Below, piece by piece: positions 1-13,600 of a stretch of DNA of 64,000 bases (positions are counted from its first letter, which is position 1; each line of letters begins with the position of its first letter). The stretch is from Hedera helix (lineage: Eukaryota; Streptophyta; Magnoliopsida; Apiales; Araliaceae). The position numbers and the translations under genes are program-made. Below the pieces are notes generated by a model. It was not told the origin of the DNA, did no database searches, and saw only the letters and a program-made list of their open reading frames with translations. The DNA is taken from NCBI GenBank assembly GCA_947179155.2, contig OX359265.1, positions 59,323,540 to 59,387,539 of the forward strand, given 5' to 3'.

Positions 1-3000
1 ACATCTTTTGTTGTCTTCTCAATGTGTTCTTGTCGAGAAACCTCTTGTTGTTCGTTCTCATTTTCCTCCAGTTCCTGGGCTTTGTCTAGTCTCTTCTCGA
101 AATCATTCTCCATTAACTTGAGGGCCTCAAATTTCATTTCATCTTCTATTTTCTGTTGAGACTCCAACTTCTTTTCACAGTCTTCATTTCTGAAGAAACC
201 TGTTTGTTTCTCTTCATTTTCTTCATCATCTTGGAAAATTCTAGACTTTTCAATTTCTTCATGTTCATGCACAATGCAATCTGATTCTAATTTATCCACA
301 TTGTCTTCTGACTCCTGTTCTGTTATAACAGTAATTGGTTTTCTCTCCATGTACGCCAGTTCATGAGCTTTCTCATCTGCTTTCTCTTTGAGAACAACAA
401 CTTCTTGCTGCTTCAAGGTTTCACTAATTATATTCATTTCCTTGACATTACGTTCATCCTTATCCATGGACTGCGCATTTTTATATTTGCTAACTGCCTG
501 CGTGATGGATGAGATAGCTGTTCTGTTCTTCCCAATATTCACCAGTGTAGAAAACCATGTTGCTGGTTCATATTTTTCAGCTGCTCCAAGATTTTTGGCA
601 TAAGCATCATCTATGACCTTTCCTGCAACAAATTTTCTCTCAGGGTCTTTGAAGTCTGGAACAACTTCTCCACTTCTTAATGCACTCTTCCTTCCCATCC
701 CAGAGAAAGCTTGAGAAAAAGAATCTACACTCCCACATGTGTCCTGGGCATTCTTATCTTCAGTTCTCCTTCCCTCATGTGCAATAATATTCTCCCTTCT
801 ATCTGCAACTTTCAACCTATCCTTGAAACTCCGGTTCGAACAACTTCGCAATCCTTCCTTCTTTCTTTCCATCAATTCTTTTGCTATTCGTATACTTTCT
901 TGAGCCTTCTGTATTGCATTTTTAAGAACAGCTGCAGAGGCGGCGGCGGCTGAGTTTACATCAAGCTCCTCACCAAAGAAAGGTGGTGAACAATCACCCG
1001 CAGCATGTTCAGAGACATCATTTTTAGGAGCCTCAGTATTGGAAACCGTTGATCTCTTTGAATGATCATTACCATTTTTCAATTTAGATTCCATGCTTGA
1101 AGGTGGACACACTTTAGAAGGATGTGATTTGAGGTCAATATCATGTGCATTAAACAGCTTACCATTAGAATAAGATCCATCCCAACTAAATCCACTTCTA
1201 GATTTGACTTCCCTTCCAAAGGCTTGTTTGTTAGCAAGATTTGACATGGCTTTCTTGACATTTCTACCTTCCAGTATCCCCTCACAGAAATCCACTTCGC
1301 GACGAATATCACTTTTTAGCAAGGGATTTGGTTTATCAGCTTCTGTCTTCTGTGGAGTGGTTTCGTCAACAAAACAAGTAAATCCAGATACCGGATGGAA
1401 TTGAGCTACATGTGTTGTCCCATCTTTGCTTCCTAGGCAGGCCTTCTGATAGGGCATGTTAAACTGCTTTTTATCGTCAAATGATTGATATGAAGCTTCA
1501 GATGAGAACACTTTATTATCCTTGCTCAGACGATCTGAATTCTGTAAAGGAGATCCTGTTGCAGGTGGAGACCTACAGAACACAACAAGAGGTGATATAA
1601 TAACAATGTAACAAATTTTCCACCTATTCAAATCACATAAATAAAGGTGATGTAATTATAAATAAGAGAAAACAAGGTGTAAATTATCTTTGTTTAGGAA
1701 AAAAAAGCCACCAAACATACAAAAGTTAAGGGCATCCACTAATGGCAAGTAAGTTTGATGGTCAGGTCTATGGCCAGTTCACCCATCCCCGGCATCCAGT
1801 GAAAGGGAGCGTCCAAATAAGAAAAATATGTTTGACATCTAACAGAAGCATCCATCTATTTTACGTCCCTAGATTTAAAGCAAGCTATTTAAGGTGCAAC
1901 ACCAGAAAAATATAAGACTATAGCAGCTTCTGACTAATAGTACACAAAACTGCTAAGGAATTTTGGGGAACATGGGCCTGTCTTTGATGTGTATGCTATA
2001 GTTCTCGCGGGGTATGCCCCTAGATTTGTTTCCTTTTTTATATATAACTTTAAATTATCAAAAATAAAATAAAATTTGGGGATGAAAATGGGGGTCAATC
2101 ATGATGTATGATGGGATATCCACAATCAAGCTTAGGAATTAGCTGAAGCATAAAATGATCTAAAACCTTAGAAATTAATGGAAGTTAGTAAAAAGTTCAG
2201 GGAGCAAAGCAGTTGCATTATGCAGAAATAAGAAGAATGATGCGCAGACGATGTAAAATCCTAAGTTCATGAAAAAAGTAAAAAATGTACAATTTGAGAT
2301 CGTATATAAAACTTGGTATGTTAACTTCAAAAGAATGTCGTGTAATTTAAGATACGCAGAAATAAGAAGAATGATGCGCAGACAATGTAAAATCCTAAGT
2401 TCATGAAAAAAGTAAAAAATGTACAATTTGAGATCGTATATAAAACTTGGTATGTTAGCTTCAAAAGAATGTCCTGTAATTTAAGAATCAAACCCCATTC
2501 CAGTGACCAGAATAAGTCTTCCAATTTTAAGAATGGATCAAACTTGTGTTTTTCATGCAGAACACGAAAAGCAATGCCATAAATGTTCAAATGCAGATGA
2601 GGAAACTTATGTACATGGAGTTAAGCCCCTACTTTTGGTGTATGTTCAGCACTATTACTTGAGCATAGAAAATGCACATGAGGAAACTTCTATCAAACAT
2701 GCTTAACCTAACAGGGTAGTGCTACTGCACATGAGGAAACATATATTGAACATGTTTATCCGGATAACAGGTTAGTGCTACTTTACAAAATCTGCCGCAT
2801 ATCTTGCCACAAAATCTGTTTTATCTCAAAGTCCTGTATTAACAATTTCCTTGTAGGCACCCTGAATAGACATCAAATCAATACTTAAACAAAGTTTAGC
2901 ATTGCACATGAGAAATTCAAATCTAATTACCATCCCGTGTACAAGAATGCTGTTGAGTATAGAAATCCAAAACCTTTTGCCTCAGTTGGCACAAAATATA

Positions 3001-3814
3001 ACTTTTGAGTGAAACAAATTACAACCACCCACAAGGTATCTAAACTAAGTGCATGATAACTAAAGTAAAAAAGATTAACAAGAGTTCACGAGTCCTAGAG
3101 AAAAATGGCAACAATTTCAATAATGTACTAAACAAAAAGTAAGGACTTTGGCACACAAACAAAAAGGGAAATTTTTTACCACCCAAAAAAGGAAACTATA
3201 CCAGAGTTAAACAAAATTAGAATTTCTCTTTTATTTACAACTATTTCTCAGCAGCCAAAACAGGTTATACACAATCTCCTGATAGAAAGTAGACATACAC
3301 AATCCACTCGTAAAAACAAAAATTACAAGACACAATAGGAGTTTATCAGGCCCTAAAAAGTACACGGAGACTTCAATTTTAATCAGAAAAAAAACAAACA
3401 GGAATAACTAAGTAGAAGACGGAAAAAGTGGGGGGAGGAATATTACCTGAATTTACCAGAAGAACTTTTCTCTCTGATTTTTCTATCATTAGCAACCAAT
3501 TCTTCATAAGAAAAACTTCCATCTTCATCTCGAAAACCTCCAAAAATGTTGGAGTAATCGAGCTTCGAGCTCCGAAAATCGGCCGTACCATTCGTATCAT
3601 TGTCAGCCGGAAGATCAAGAATCGGAATAGAAGAAGCACGGGAACTACCAAAAATCTCTTTATAGTCTTCCTCTAGTCGAGCCGGGGAGATCTTCTGAGC
3701 TCCGAACTTGGGCGGATGACCGGTTAAAACGTCGTCGTATGTATTTTTAGCCGAGAAGCCATTACTGCCAGTGGAAAGTTTTCTGTGCAGATAACGGGAG
3801 GATAGAGACTCCAT
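1..3814 (-). CDS. AUL1: Auxilin-like protein 1, 5' part (partial)
   Basis: Plant auxilin-like J-domain proteins recruit Hsc70 to uncoat clathrin-coated vesicles. Two exons are visible: exon 1 at 3814-3447 (ATG, start MESLSSRYLHRKL) and exon 2 from 1572 to the left edge, about 524 codons without a stop. The donor CAG|GTAATA and acceptor TGTAG|GTC join in phase 2. The N-terminus matches plant AUL1-type proteins as remembered (motifs YDDVLTGHPPKFGA and DYKEIFGSS). Exon 2 encodes a low-complexity charged region, including an alanine run (VNSAAAASAAVLKNAIQKAQ) and then Lys/Glu-rich stretches that look like coiled coil. The C-terminal J-domain, which would confirm the family, should lie beyond position 1. 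The 1.87-kb intron holds a tandem duplication. The start is the first ATG and its sequence is family-like. No lesions seen. Confidence 0.88.
2222..2487. repeat. Tandem duplication, about 134 bp x 2
   Basis: Inside intron 1 of the auxilin-like gene. The block starting GCAGAAATAAGAAGAATG at 2222 recurs at 2356 with only a few differences, then diverges near 2487. It is noncoding, and open frames across it are shadows. Confidence 0.85.
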
Positions 3815-4261
3815 TAACGAGATGAGATGAACTTCGCAAAGCTCTATTCTTCAGCTGACTTGGAAGACCGAAGAAGGCGAGAAAGAGACTAGGGAAAAAA
3901 CAAATTGTTTTTTTTTTAAATATAAATGAGATTCAACGGAGACTGGCAGTGAACTGGTCGCCGATTTTTATTTCATATGGTAATAGGCGATCATTATTTG
4001 TTGGTGTTGGGGAAAAAATCGGGAGGAAGATGGTTGACCGGTTTAGCCGGTAAGGTTGGGATTGGAAAATGGCCGTAGAATAGAATAGACAACGTTACGA
4101 AGGTGATGAATTGGGAATTTCCGTATTGAGTAGTAGTAATAAGTTATGTTTGCTGGATTATAGTGTTTGTTTCTGAGTTTGAAACCTGCACTGTACAAGT
4201 GCCGAATACGGAACTGTAATGATGAAATAATAGTGCGCCTCCCGGATCAAACTCTTCTGAA

Positions 4262-4387
4262 TAGTAAGACAACATACAATTAAGTCATTTACTTTACTCT
4301 ATGTATAAACAATTAAATATTATAATAGTGAGACAATATACAATTAAGTCATTTATTTTACTCATGTATAAACAATTAAATATTTTA
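4262..4387. repeat. Short tandem duplication, about 62 bp x 2
   Basis: The segment containing ACAATTAAGTCATTTA and ATGTATAAACAATTAAATAT occurs twice head to tail with small differences. Noncoding, in the promoter-distal region of the auxilin-like gene. Confidence 0.7.
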
Positions 4388-5659
4388 GAAATTATCGAAA
4401 TAGACGAATCTAATTGTCTATTTTACAAATATGTGCACTTTGATAATCTCGAAAAACGTGTAGAGATTCGATTCTCAAGGCCACCATTCATTATTTTTTT
4501 ATTTGGCTAGTTTGGGGTTTGTAATTGGTGTAAAAAAATATTACAATTAGTGCGAGTTTATTAATTTACTATTTTAATTGACATTCTTGATGTTAGTAAT
4601 TAAAAATTCATAAAAAAGGGAATTTCAAAAAAAAAAAATTGGATTATGTGTACTCTCTTCATTTCACAAAAATAGCTAATGGATAAATAAATTATTATTT
4701 ATAAATTTTAAGAATATTTTCATTCTATAATTATTCCATATTAATTAATTAATGCTTAATTTAATAATATGATGATAAAAATTGATGACGTTGTGTCATT
4801 ATATACTACTGTAAAAAGAAATTGAACTTAGATCATTATTGATTGACATAATTGTTACATTAATTCAATTTATGTCTCAGTTATAATGAGTTTTTTATTT
4901 AGGACATTAAACTAATATTTCATTATTGAATTGATTGCTATTACTAATAATTTTCTATGATTAATAAAAATGATCGGTGTTATGACGGTTTTATTGTTAC
5001 GCCGAATTTATTTATATAATGTACTACTTTTTTATTTAAAAAAAATTATTTATAAATTTTACAATGTTTATAAATTATTTTCATTTTATATTTACTCCTG
5101 TACTTATTAACTGAAATTATAATAATAAAATTAAAATATTTTGTTATTTTATAATATTATTTTTACGATGAGAGTCTTTTTATTATTATTATTTTATTTA
5201 CGGGCGAGACTTTGTTGTGATGGAGGAAGTAGTATTATTTGATAAAAAGAATGCTACGAACATTACTATTGAATGGTTAATATTCAAATTTCACATTACT
5301 ACTGGAGAGAGAATTGCCTTCCTAATTAGTTACAATGACATTTACAAGCTAATAGATGGAAGTTTTAAGGTTAATAAGACCAAAGTCATCGGAATCCAAT
5401 TATTATATGTTTAGAATTCCAACCGCATACTACATAATCTACTGCCTCCGTGGTATATAAAACAAAATCTCTCATGAAAAATGACACAAGTATACCAAAA
5501 ATACACTGCCATGTCCTCGATAGTATTAAGATAATATCCTTTAAAAAAAAAAATTAAGATGGAAGAAAAAAATTCCTTAAAATATGATATGTGGAGCTCA
5601 GTAATAATTAAAATTATTTAATATTCTCTTCTCTATTTAATTTTTATTTATTTACATAA

Positions 5660-5687
5660 GGGGGGGGGGGGGGGGGGGGGGGGGGGG
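5660..5687. repeat. Uninterrupted G28 homopolymer
   Basis: 28 consecutive G in a region that is otherwise overwhelmingly A/T. Runs this long are rare, prone to length error, and could form G-quadruplex structures. The true length may differ from the assembly. Confidence 0.9.
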
Positions 5688-6147
5688 TTTAGAAGGAGTA
5701 TATGTTTCTCTCCATTATTAATGGACAGTTTCTTAGAGATATAATATAGTATAATATTATATTATATATATATATGTATTATATGTGGGTGAAAGTATTT
5801 TTGTTTTAATTTTTTTTTCTTATTCTTTTACTCATCGAAATCATAAGTTTTTAGAGGAGGTAAAGAATCGCGATTCTATTATATAAAACAAACATGATTA
5901 CGTTAGAATAGTCATTCTGATTAAACTTTAATATATCAAACGTCGAAAAAAATTATTGGGCAGAATGACCATTCATTTCCGTCCTCGTTTCATTCGTAAC
6001 AAGAGGCCAATAAGCATTACAACAGACCACCGGCTTTGCCTAATATGATTTGAATGTGGTAGCTTCTAAGTTTCTATGTGCATTTTTCAAGTGCCCAAGT
6101 TATGAAATACGTTAAGAAAAATTATTAAAAGTTTATGGAGATTCTGT

Positions 6148-6309
6148 AATGAATTTTGTTATACGTAATAATTTATATAATGATCTATACAATGATCTTT
6201 TATAAAATAGTGAATCTCATATATTAATTGTCCTATAAAATTCATTATTTTACAAATAATTATTGTATAAATCATTGTATTGATCATTATGTATAACAAA
6301 ACTCTCATG
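6148..6309. mobile_element. Small MITE-like inverted-repeat element
   Basis: The left arm GAATTTTGTTATACGTAAT (from 6151) is the near-perfect inverse of the right arm ATTATGTATAACAAAACTC (ending about 6305), with 2 mismatches over about 19 bp, around an AT-rich centre of roughly 120 bp. No convincing target duplication seen. No coding capacity. Confidence 0.45.
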
Positions 6310-7246
6310 TATAAATAAGATTTGAGGGAGAATACCAGTGCAACGTGCATGGTTCATCTTGCTGAAGCTAAGCTAAATACCAAGCGGGACTCATGTCAGT
6401 CCTAATTTGTCATACTTTTTAAAAAATGACAACCAAATACTTTCAACTTAATTCACTGCCATACTATATATATACACACACACACTATAGAGTATAGCTC
6501 TCCAGAATTTAACCACCTGGAGGGGACATTGATAAATTAATTGACTAGCTAAAAAAGAATTTTATAAGTATGAAGAAACTTGGCTGTACTATATACATGC
6601 AGCACCGCCTACTTCCTTTCAAACAAAAGTTTAAGTTCCAGCTCATTAGCAGCACTCAATCATTTAAATAAGATGATAATATTTTGTGAATGAGCTAGCT
6701 TAGCTAGCTAGAATCTAAAACAAACTTACATTAACACTAATGAATCATAAAAAATCACAATTATAGTGTCGGAGATTCTTATGGAAATTATTAATTTGAT
6801 ATTCAAAAGTATAATCATTACTACTGTAATTTATATTTCTTTTGTTTTGTCTTCTTATAAAAAGATTTTTATTAAAAATTTAAATATAAGTAAACTCAAA
6901 AATATTGTGCTATAATTTTACATAAAATTAGATGATGGAGTATATATTATCCATAGATGAGACATTTCACGCGGCGTGGGATGTCATGGGACAACGTATA
7001 CAAAAAATAAAACAAGAGGGAAGGTAGGTAGGAAATTAAAGTTCTTGATAATGGCGACTCATTCTGTCATTCATGGGACCGTGTAACTAATGTCTTGAAC
7101 GTTTAATTTTATCCGAGGGTTGGTGGGGGACAATCATATCCCCATTTCATATTATGAATGCTTGCTTGCTTCCTTCGATTTGAAAATTTTATTTTCTTAT
7201 ATTTTTCTCTCCCAGCGGTGTCCTCGATCATAAAAAATATGAACTC

Positions 7247-8376
7247 TAGGATAAAATATGATGCGGTTTAAAATTTAAATTATATATAAAACAGTTTAGG
7301 TGTGATTTAATAAATTTAAAATCGTACATAAAATCATTTGTGATTGATGCAGTGCGATTTTGGTTTCAAAATCAATTGAACATATACAAAAAATTAGAAC
7401 TGAAAAAATACAGACATCGAAAGAATCGCATAATTTTCAAGTACAGACAAATGTGTATAGAAAATATTAGAATAATTACTTAAGAAAAAATAAAGTATGA
7501 CTATGACAAATAGTTATTTATAACTTAAAAGTAGATAGTGTATTGTTTATATAAGAAGACTATCACTATTGAATTTATTTATCTTCATTCACGTTATAAT
7601 AAAACTTTGTAATTGTAAAATGTCACAGTAACGATCCGGGTCAAATCCCAAGTTCGAATCAAATCACAACAGAATAAGGCCCAATGAATTGTCTCAATAA
7701 TATTTTTTTGGGTCATCTTAGTCCACCACAGGCTCACCCAAAAGGTCATGACTAAACCTCCGGCAACCCAATCGGATGACCCGACCTGAGCTTTCGAGAG
7801 TCGGCTCTGATACCATAAGTAACGACCCGAGTCAAATCCCGAGTCCGAATCAAATCACAGCAGAATAAGGCCCAATGAGCTGTCTCAATAATATCTTCTT
7901 GGGTCATCTTAACCCACCACAGGCTCACCCAAAAGGTCATGACTGAAGGTATTAATGATAGTAACTTGGGTACTTATAAACACATCCAAATATCCCACAT
8001 TAACTGATGTGGGACTAGGATGTTACAGTCACATACAATCAAACAATATGAAACTTAATTAGTTAAATAAAATTCACAATTAAAAGTTTTCAAAACTATA
8101 ACTAATAGTCAACAACTGTAGAAGCTAATCTTATGCTAACAAAAAATAAAAGAAAAGTATAATAAACACCATATATGTTTTTTTTTAAACAAAAAACGAC
8201 ATTGTTTTTGTTATTATTGGTGCGGTGTAGTGTGGTGAACCACAAAAATCGAAATCAAACTGTAAATGCGATTTTTCAATTCTTCTAAAATCGTCATACA
8301 CATCAGAACCGTTAGTGCGGTTTAGTCGATTTTTAGTACAATTTCGAAATCAATTTTAATTTTTTGCTCATCCCTA
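7247..8376. mobile_element. Non-autonomous hAT-type element, interrupted by a TRIM
   Basis: Flanked by a perfect 8-bp direct duplication ATGAACTC (7239-7246 and 8377-8384), as expected of hAT transposition. The ends are TAGGAT... and ...ATCCCTA, matching a degenerate hAT-like terminal inverted repeat (TAGGGATG type). Subterminal sequence is rich in TGCGGTTT / GCGATTTT motifs on both sides. There is no transposase. The element would be about 720 bp without the retroelement nested at 7627-8027. Confidence 0.7.
7627..8027 (-). mobile_element. TRIM (miniature LTR retroelement), 3' LTR truncated
   Basis: Read on the minus strand. An LTR of about 210 bp begins TGTAACATCCTAGTCCCACA at 8027 and ends near 7818. 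A primer-binding site TGGTATCAGAGC, complementary to initiator tRNA-Met, follows directly, then about 60 bp of internal DNA, then a second LTR copy (about 7750-7627) lacking its first 80 bp or so. A GTCAC direct repeat flanks the element (7622-7626 and 8028-8032). No coding sequence. It sits inside the hAT element at 7247-8376, so it inserted later. Confidence 0.8.
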
Positions 8377-8384
8377 ATGAACTC

Positions 8385-9778
8385 ATCTAAATTTAGTTAA
8401 TATAATTAATATTACTATAAACTAAAGTACCAAAATTATTATTTTAAGTAATTAATAAATTATATTCATGTTATATTTTAATTTTTTTATAATTTAATTA
8501 TAGAAGATTAAAATATGACTCTTTTTCTATACTAGGGAGAATAAATCAATCAAGTGAGAATAATGTAATTGGTATGATGTTTTTGTTTAGTGCACCATCT
8601 AATTGAGCTTTTAAGTTAGACCAAAAGTGATACCCTAACAGTAAAATTTTATTTATTTATTATGCAAGTCTTAAATTTATAAATTCTAGTATATCTCTCA
8701 CAACATACATTTAGATCGAATTTATCTTTCAACAGTAAGAAATTAAATTTTATCAAGTACTTTTTAAACTTTTACTTATGACTTTAAAATTAAAATATAT
8801 TTTTAAATTTAATATTTGTAATAATGTGAGTTCTCGGAAAAAGAAAAAAAAAGGGTTACCAGACGACTGCCTAGTGGTTCAGTGGATCATGTCTTAAAAT
8901 GATTGTAGCACATCATTATTTAAGTAATTATTGAAGCCTTTTCAGTTAAATTAGGAGTCTGGTGGATTTTCACAATATTCTTAGCCGAAAAAGCTTTTTG
9001 GATACCAGCAATTAACCAGCATCAATATCAAGCCATCAAATCAAATCTCTAAAGGATTGAATAGACAAATCCAATTAATTACTCCATACAACAACAATGA
9101 TCAAGATTTTGAATTTAATTTCCTGATTATCAAGATTCAAGATCTAAATAAAGCAAATCGACAGTGCAGTGCCACTTTTACTTTTCCATTATATTTCTTT
9201 ATCATCGTACTTGGTCACCAAGTACGTACCCACTTCACCATTACATCAACTTTAAATCACATTGTTTTATCCGTAAAGTAGTTGTTAGTGCTCCCAATTA
9301 AGTTACATACATGGCTCCTTTTCTTTTTCAATTAATTCTATTGTATTAACTAGTTTAAGGGGTTGGAAGCTGGAGCATTTTTGGAATCTATCAAGTGTTA
9401 TTATGGACACTTCCTTCATCCCACTGGCTTTGGCTTTAGATGGCATGACTTGTGAATGAACTTTATCGTTACTAAAACGAAACAATACGACGACACAGAT
9501 ACACGCATTAAATCTAATCTATTAGTAGAAATTGGTATTTTGATCTACGTACAGGTAAATAAATGACTACTATATCGTTACTTACTTGATAAAGAATTGC
9601 AAACATATAACAAGAATACTCATAAGTTATCAAACTAAAAATATTACTTTAAAAAATTGAAGGTCCAATTTTATTTAGATACGAAAGAGATGAACTGTAA
9701 ACCTATTGCAAGAATCTTAAACCAGAAAGATTCTAACTTGATTCTGAAATCTTTTTTTTGTTTTGTTTTGGGAAAGGG
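8385..9778. other. AT-rich intergenic DNA, nothing recognised
   Basis: No gene, RNA or clear element recognised. A slightly more GC-rich stretch near 8855-8900 (CTGCCTAGTGGTTCAGTGGA) may be a worn repeat fragment. Short open frames near 9057 and 9303 show no family signature. Confidence 0.5.
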
Positions 9779-10244
9779 TGTTAGAGTATACATCTATCTT
9801 AAGAAAATATGTTTAGTAAATAATAACTTAGATGGTCAATTAATTTTAAGTTAGAGAGCTCGATATCTTTATATGAAAGAGTTGAGTCCATTTTTATAAA
9901 TCTAATATAGTATCAGAGCATGTCTATCTTTTTTTTGGTAATTTGAGCATAATTTTAATATTCTTGTATTTGACAAGAATAAATCCCAATACCTCATACA
10001 CTTAAAGTTTTATGAGTAGTTGTCATTTTTTCATTGAGCTTGTATTGTGTGGGCTTCTATATTCAACCATGTATACAAACTACACATAATACATCGGATT
10101 ATATGTGAGATGGAGTATTAGAGTATATATTTACTTTTTTGAAAAAATATGTCTAATATATAATGATTTGAACCAACTTTTGTCATTGTCAATTAATATT
10201 AAATTAGAGGGTCTGATGGGCCTATTTTCATAATAAATCTAATA
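9779..10244 (+). mobile_element. Candidate TRIM element
   Basis: Two diverged direct repeats of about 130 bp (9779-9907, starting TGTTAGAGTATACATC, and 10116-10244, starting TATTAGAGTATATATT) both end in AAATCTAATA. The first is followed directly by TAGTATCAGAGC, one base off the initiator tRNA-Met primer-binding site TGGTATCAGAGC. About 200 bp of internal noncoding DNA lies between. No clean target duplication, so this is an old copy. Confidence 0.6.
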
Positions 10245-10680
10245 AGCGGAAGGGAAAATAATTACTACGTAGCACTCGGGTCAACAATCAAAGCAGAAGG
10301 GGGCCTGGCCCAATTACAAGTTTTGACCACTAAACGTAAACTAGTTACTTATCAAAGCACACTATTTCCAGAACAATAGACGCTCAGCCCAATTCATCGT
10401 CTGTTTTTATTATAAGTCTCTCATCCATCGGTTATAAATCACCTAAAAAAAACCCAAATTAAAAGTTATTTTTTAAAAAAATAATAATAATTCCGCAGAG
10501 CCCAAAACCTCCGTTGAACAGTGTTGTCATCGTTTTCCTTGCTTCTTGCCTTGAAGAAAAAGAAAAGCCCCCCTCTCTCACTCTTTAAGCACCATAGGAG
10601 AGAATATTATATAGATACATTACGAACTAGTGTAATTTGGAGTCAATCGAAGATTGTGAAACGACATCGTAAAGAGAGAA

Positions 10681-13600
10681 ATGTTCAGGAACCAGTACGA
10701 TACGGACGTGACGACATGGAGTCCGGCGGGGAGATTATTCCAGGTAGAATACGCGATGGAGGCCGTCAAGCAAGGCTCGGCGGCAATTGGTCTCCGATCC
10801 AAGACTCACGTCGTCCTCGCCTGCGTAAACAAGTCTAATTCCGAGCTCTCTTCTCACCAGAAGAAGATCTTCAAGGCCGATGACCACATCGGAGTCGCCA
10901 TCGCCGGCCTCACCGCCGACGGCCGAGTCCTCTCTCGTTACATGAGATCTGAGTGTATTAATTACAGCTACTCCTACGAATCTCCTCTCCCCGTTGGTCG
11001 CCTCGTTGTTCAGCTCGCCGACAAGGCCCAGGTTCACTCTTTAATAAACCCTTGTTTATATATACATGTGGAAATTCAAGTGTTCATTGTGTGATGTGAA
11101 TGTGGTCTTGTGGAATTTGTGGCCTTAGGTCATACTAGTCAAGGGTTTTTGGTTTAGTTTTAGGAAATTCCATCTTTAAGGAGACCGATTCACTTGTATG
11201 TTCTATTCTTATTTTAAATTGGATTAGGGGCAACATAGTTGTTAGATTGTGAAATTAAGGGTTTAAAGTAAACTTCTTTGCCTCTGTTCGATCATTTGCT
11301 TGGACAGCTGGAATTAGTTTCTTTTTTGTCCTTTTGGAATGTGGAATTAGTTTCTTTTTTATACCAAATTTTTTAATTATTTCTGCGGTTAGAGAAGTTT
11401 CAACGTAGTAACCTCAATTAGAATAAAAAGAAAACATGAAATTTCAGACCTACTTCTTCAAAACAATATTAGTACATTCATAGTTATCACAGTTATCCCC
11501 ATATGGTTAAATTTATAGCAGCAGATACATCTCCCTTGATTAAATTCTTTTTTTGTAATAATTCTTTTGTCAGATGACTCAAATGGTTTGTGAGGCTTTA
11601 ATATATAATTATGTATTTGCTTTTATAATGGCATGTCTACTAAATACAATTATTTTGATTTATAAAGTTGCAAAATTTCAATCTGAAACCCACGAAACAT
11701 CATCCTTCACCTCTTGTAAGTATTTTATATGTAGTGAGAAGCGTAAATTTCAAGAGTTTGAGTGTCCATCTGAAGCAGTGTGCTTTGGTATTGGTAGACT
11801 TAAGGATATCTAGATCAGGTAGTTCCATTAAACATGTGTGCCTAGTCCAAGATTCCCATTCTTACAAATGCATATTATTATATTAATAGTTTTGAGCTGT
11901 ATATATCTCTGAAATTAGTTATACTATCTTATGAAATCTGTTGTAGGTTCTAGTTTTGTGATTATACTGACGTGCTCTCGTATAAGTGTGAGCATGGCTG
12001 TGTATTTGCATATGCAGTTCCAACTTTTAAAATGCTGTTTTTTTCCTGCCATGTTAGGCTGATTGTTGTGCTTCTTCCAGACGCAGTTATTGTAGAAATG
12101 TTAACATACTTCCCACATCCAAAATCATTATCCTAAACAAGTTGGGTAACAATCTGAGCTCCTTAATGCTTCGACTTCTCCAGTATTTACAATGAGCACA
12201 CTCCATCCCATTTAACCAAACTACGCTTTCTCTTCTCTCCCATTGTCTGACATAGCCAGCTGGAACATATTTATATGGAAAAGGCTTACAATTTATCTCT
12301 CCATTTTCGCAAACTATTTCAGTCCACTCCATGGTGATATATTATGTCTACGGAAACTGGATTATAGCTAATATAACCCTAAATCCTTCGGTAGTGAAAG
12401 CATAGAAAGTGATCTCCTTTCTAAGGGTTAGAGAATAAAAAACTTTTGTAGTTATGGCTTATGGGTGCCCTTCCTCCATTGACTTAAAAAGAAAAAAAAA
12501 GGATTTTGTTAGTGTCTGCTTTTAGTTTGGGAGTGATGCAGCAAGGCATTTACCTTTATTTCATAAGATTATCGTGGATTCTTCACAAGTCAAAGTATAA
12601 TATGGACTCTTCTTAAATTTTTGAACCATGGCACTCAACTAGGTGCAACTAAAAGCTGTTCTTTTGATATATATTGTGTTTGGCTTGCCTTTTATCCATC
12701 ATGTCACTTTTCTTTGGTAGTGTTGTGGACACATTTAAGTTGAGGGTATATCAAGATAGTGCAAGTCCCTGTAAGGTGAGTTCTCACTGAGAAAGGGAAT
12801 TATAAAGATTGTCAAATAGATTAAATTGAAACATTTGGGCTTTGGATTACATATACATAGCATTTAAGTTTTGGATAGTTTATTAGATTTATGACCACAT
12901 GTAATTGATAGCCATCTTAGTATTCTGGAAGCACTAAATGACGAGTTAAATGCATTAACAAGAATTTAGCGCAAGCAGGATTTTTACCTAAATAAGAATA
13001 TCTGTAAAGACAACTTCTAAAAAAAGAAAAGATATTGTTTTTAAGACAAACATGTTGTCAGTGTTATTAATTTTCTTAATGCATTAATGCACAGACGGCT
13101 GACATTTTAGCATTAGTTCATTGTTGTTATTTTACCTTCTCTAGAGTGAAACCCCAGCTTGCTATGTGAATCTAGGATGCATTGCCTCAAGGTTGAGATA
13201 ATTTTAAATTTCTACATCATAGAGTTCTAAAACTGTTGTTTTTGGAGGATGTGCACACGAATTTAATCCACCTAGAGAAAATGATTTCTTTCCGTGTATC
13301 CTAATTGAAGCATTTCATTTGTTTATGTAACTTCAGTTCCAATTTGTAAATTCTGAGATCATCTTCACAAGGAAGTATAATCACAGCAATTATATAATTT
13401 GCTTTTGGTGTTTTAAGCAATTATAGATTTACTATAGAAAATAAACTATAAATTAGCCTACTGATTTTTCTCATAGTTTGGACTAGAATCTTAATTTAAG
13501 ATATTAACAAAACCACATAATGCTTGTTGATCTATATTTGGACCGGAATTCTAATGGACTGTGTTTCCATCAACGTACCCCAACAATATCATGCCCCTTC

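Larger units (their letters stand above)
3815..7238. other. AT-rich intergenic DNA upstream of the auxilin-like gene
   Basis: No gene recognised. The first 100-200 bp hold the presumed 5' UTR and promoter of the minus-strand auxilin-like gene. The rest is very AT-rich and holds a short tandem duplication, a G homopolymer and a hairpin-type repeat, listed separately. The only open frames are short, unspliced and without family features. Confidence 0.6.

Noticed and set aside
5217..5411. 65-codon frame starting MMEEVVLFDKKNATN
   Set aside because: No recognised family, no splice context, and surrounded by AT-rich spacer; frames of this length are expected by chance.
7650..7670. TTCGAATC-like tRNA B-box sequence
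   Set aside because: No A box or cloverleaf at the right spacing; it belongs to the TRIM LTR.
10620..11037. Minus-strand open frames opposite proteasome exon 1
   Set aside because: Antisense shadows of a strongly conserved GC-rich exon.
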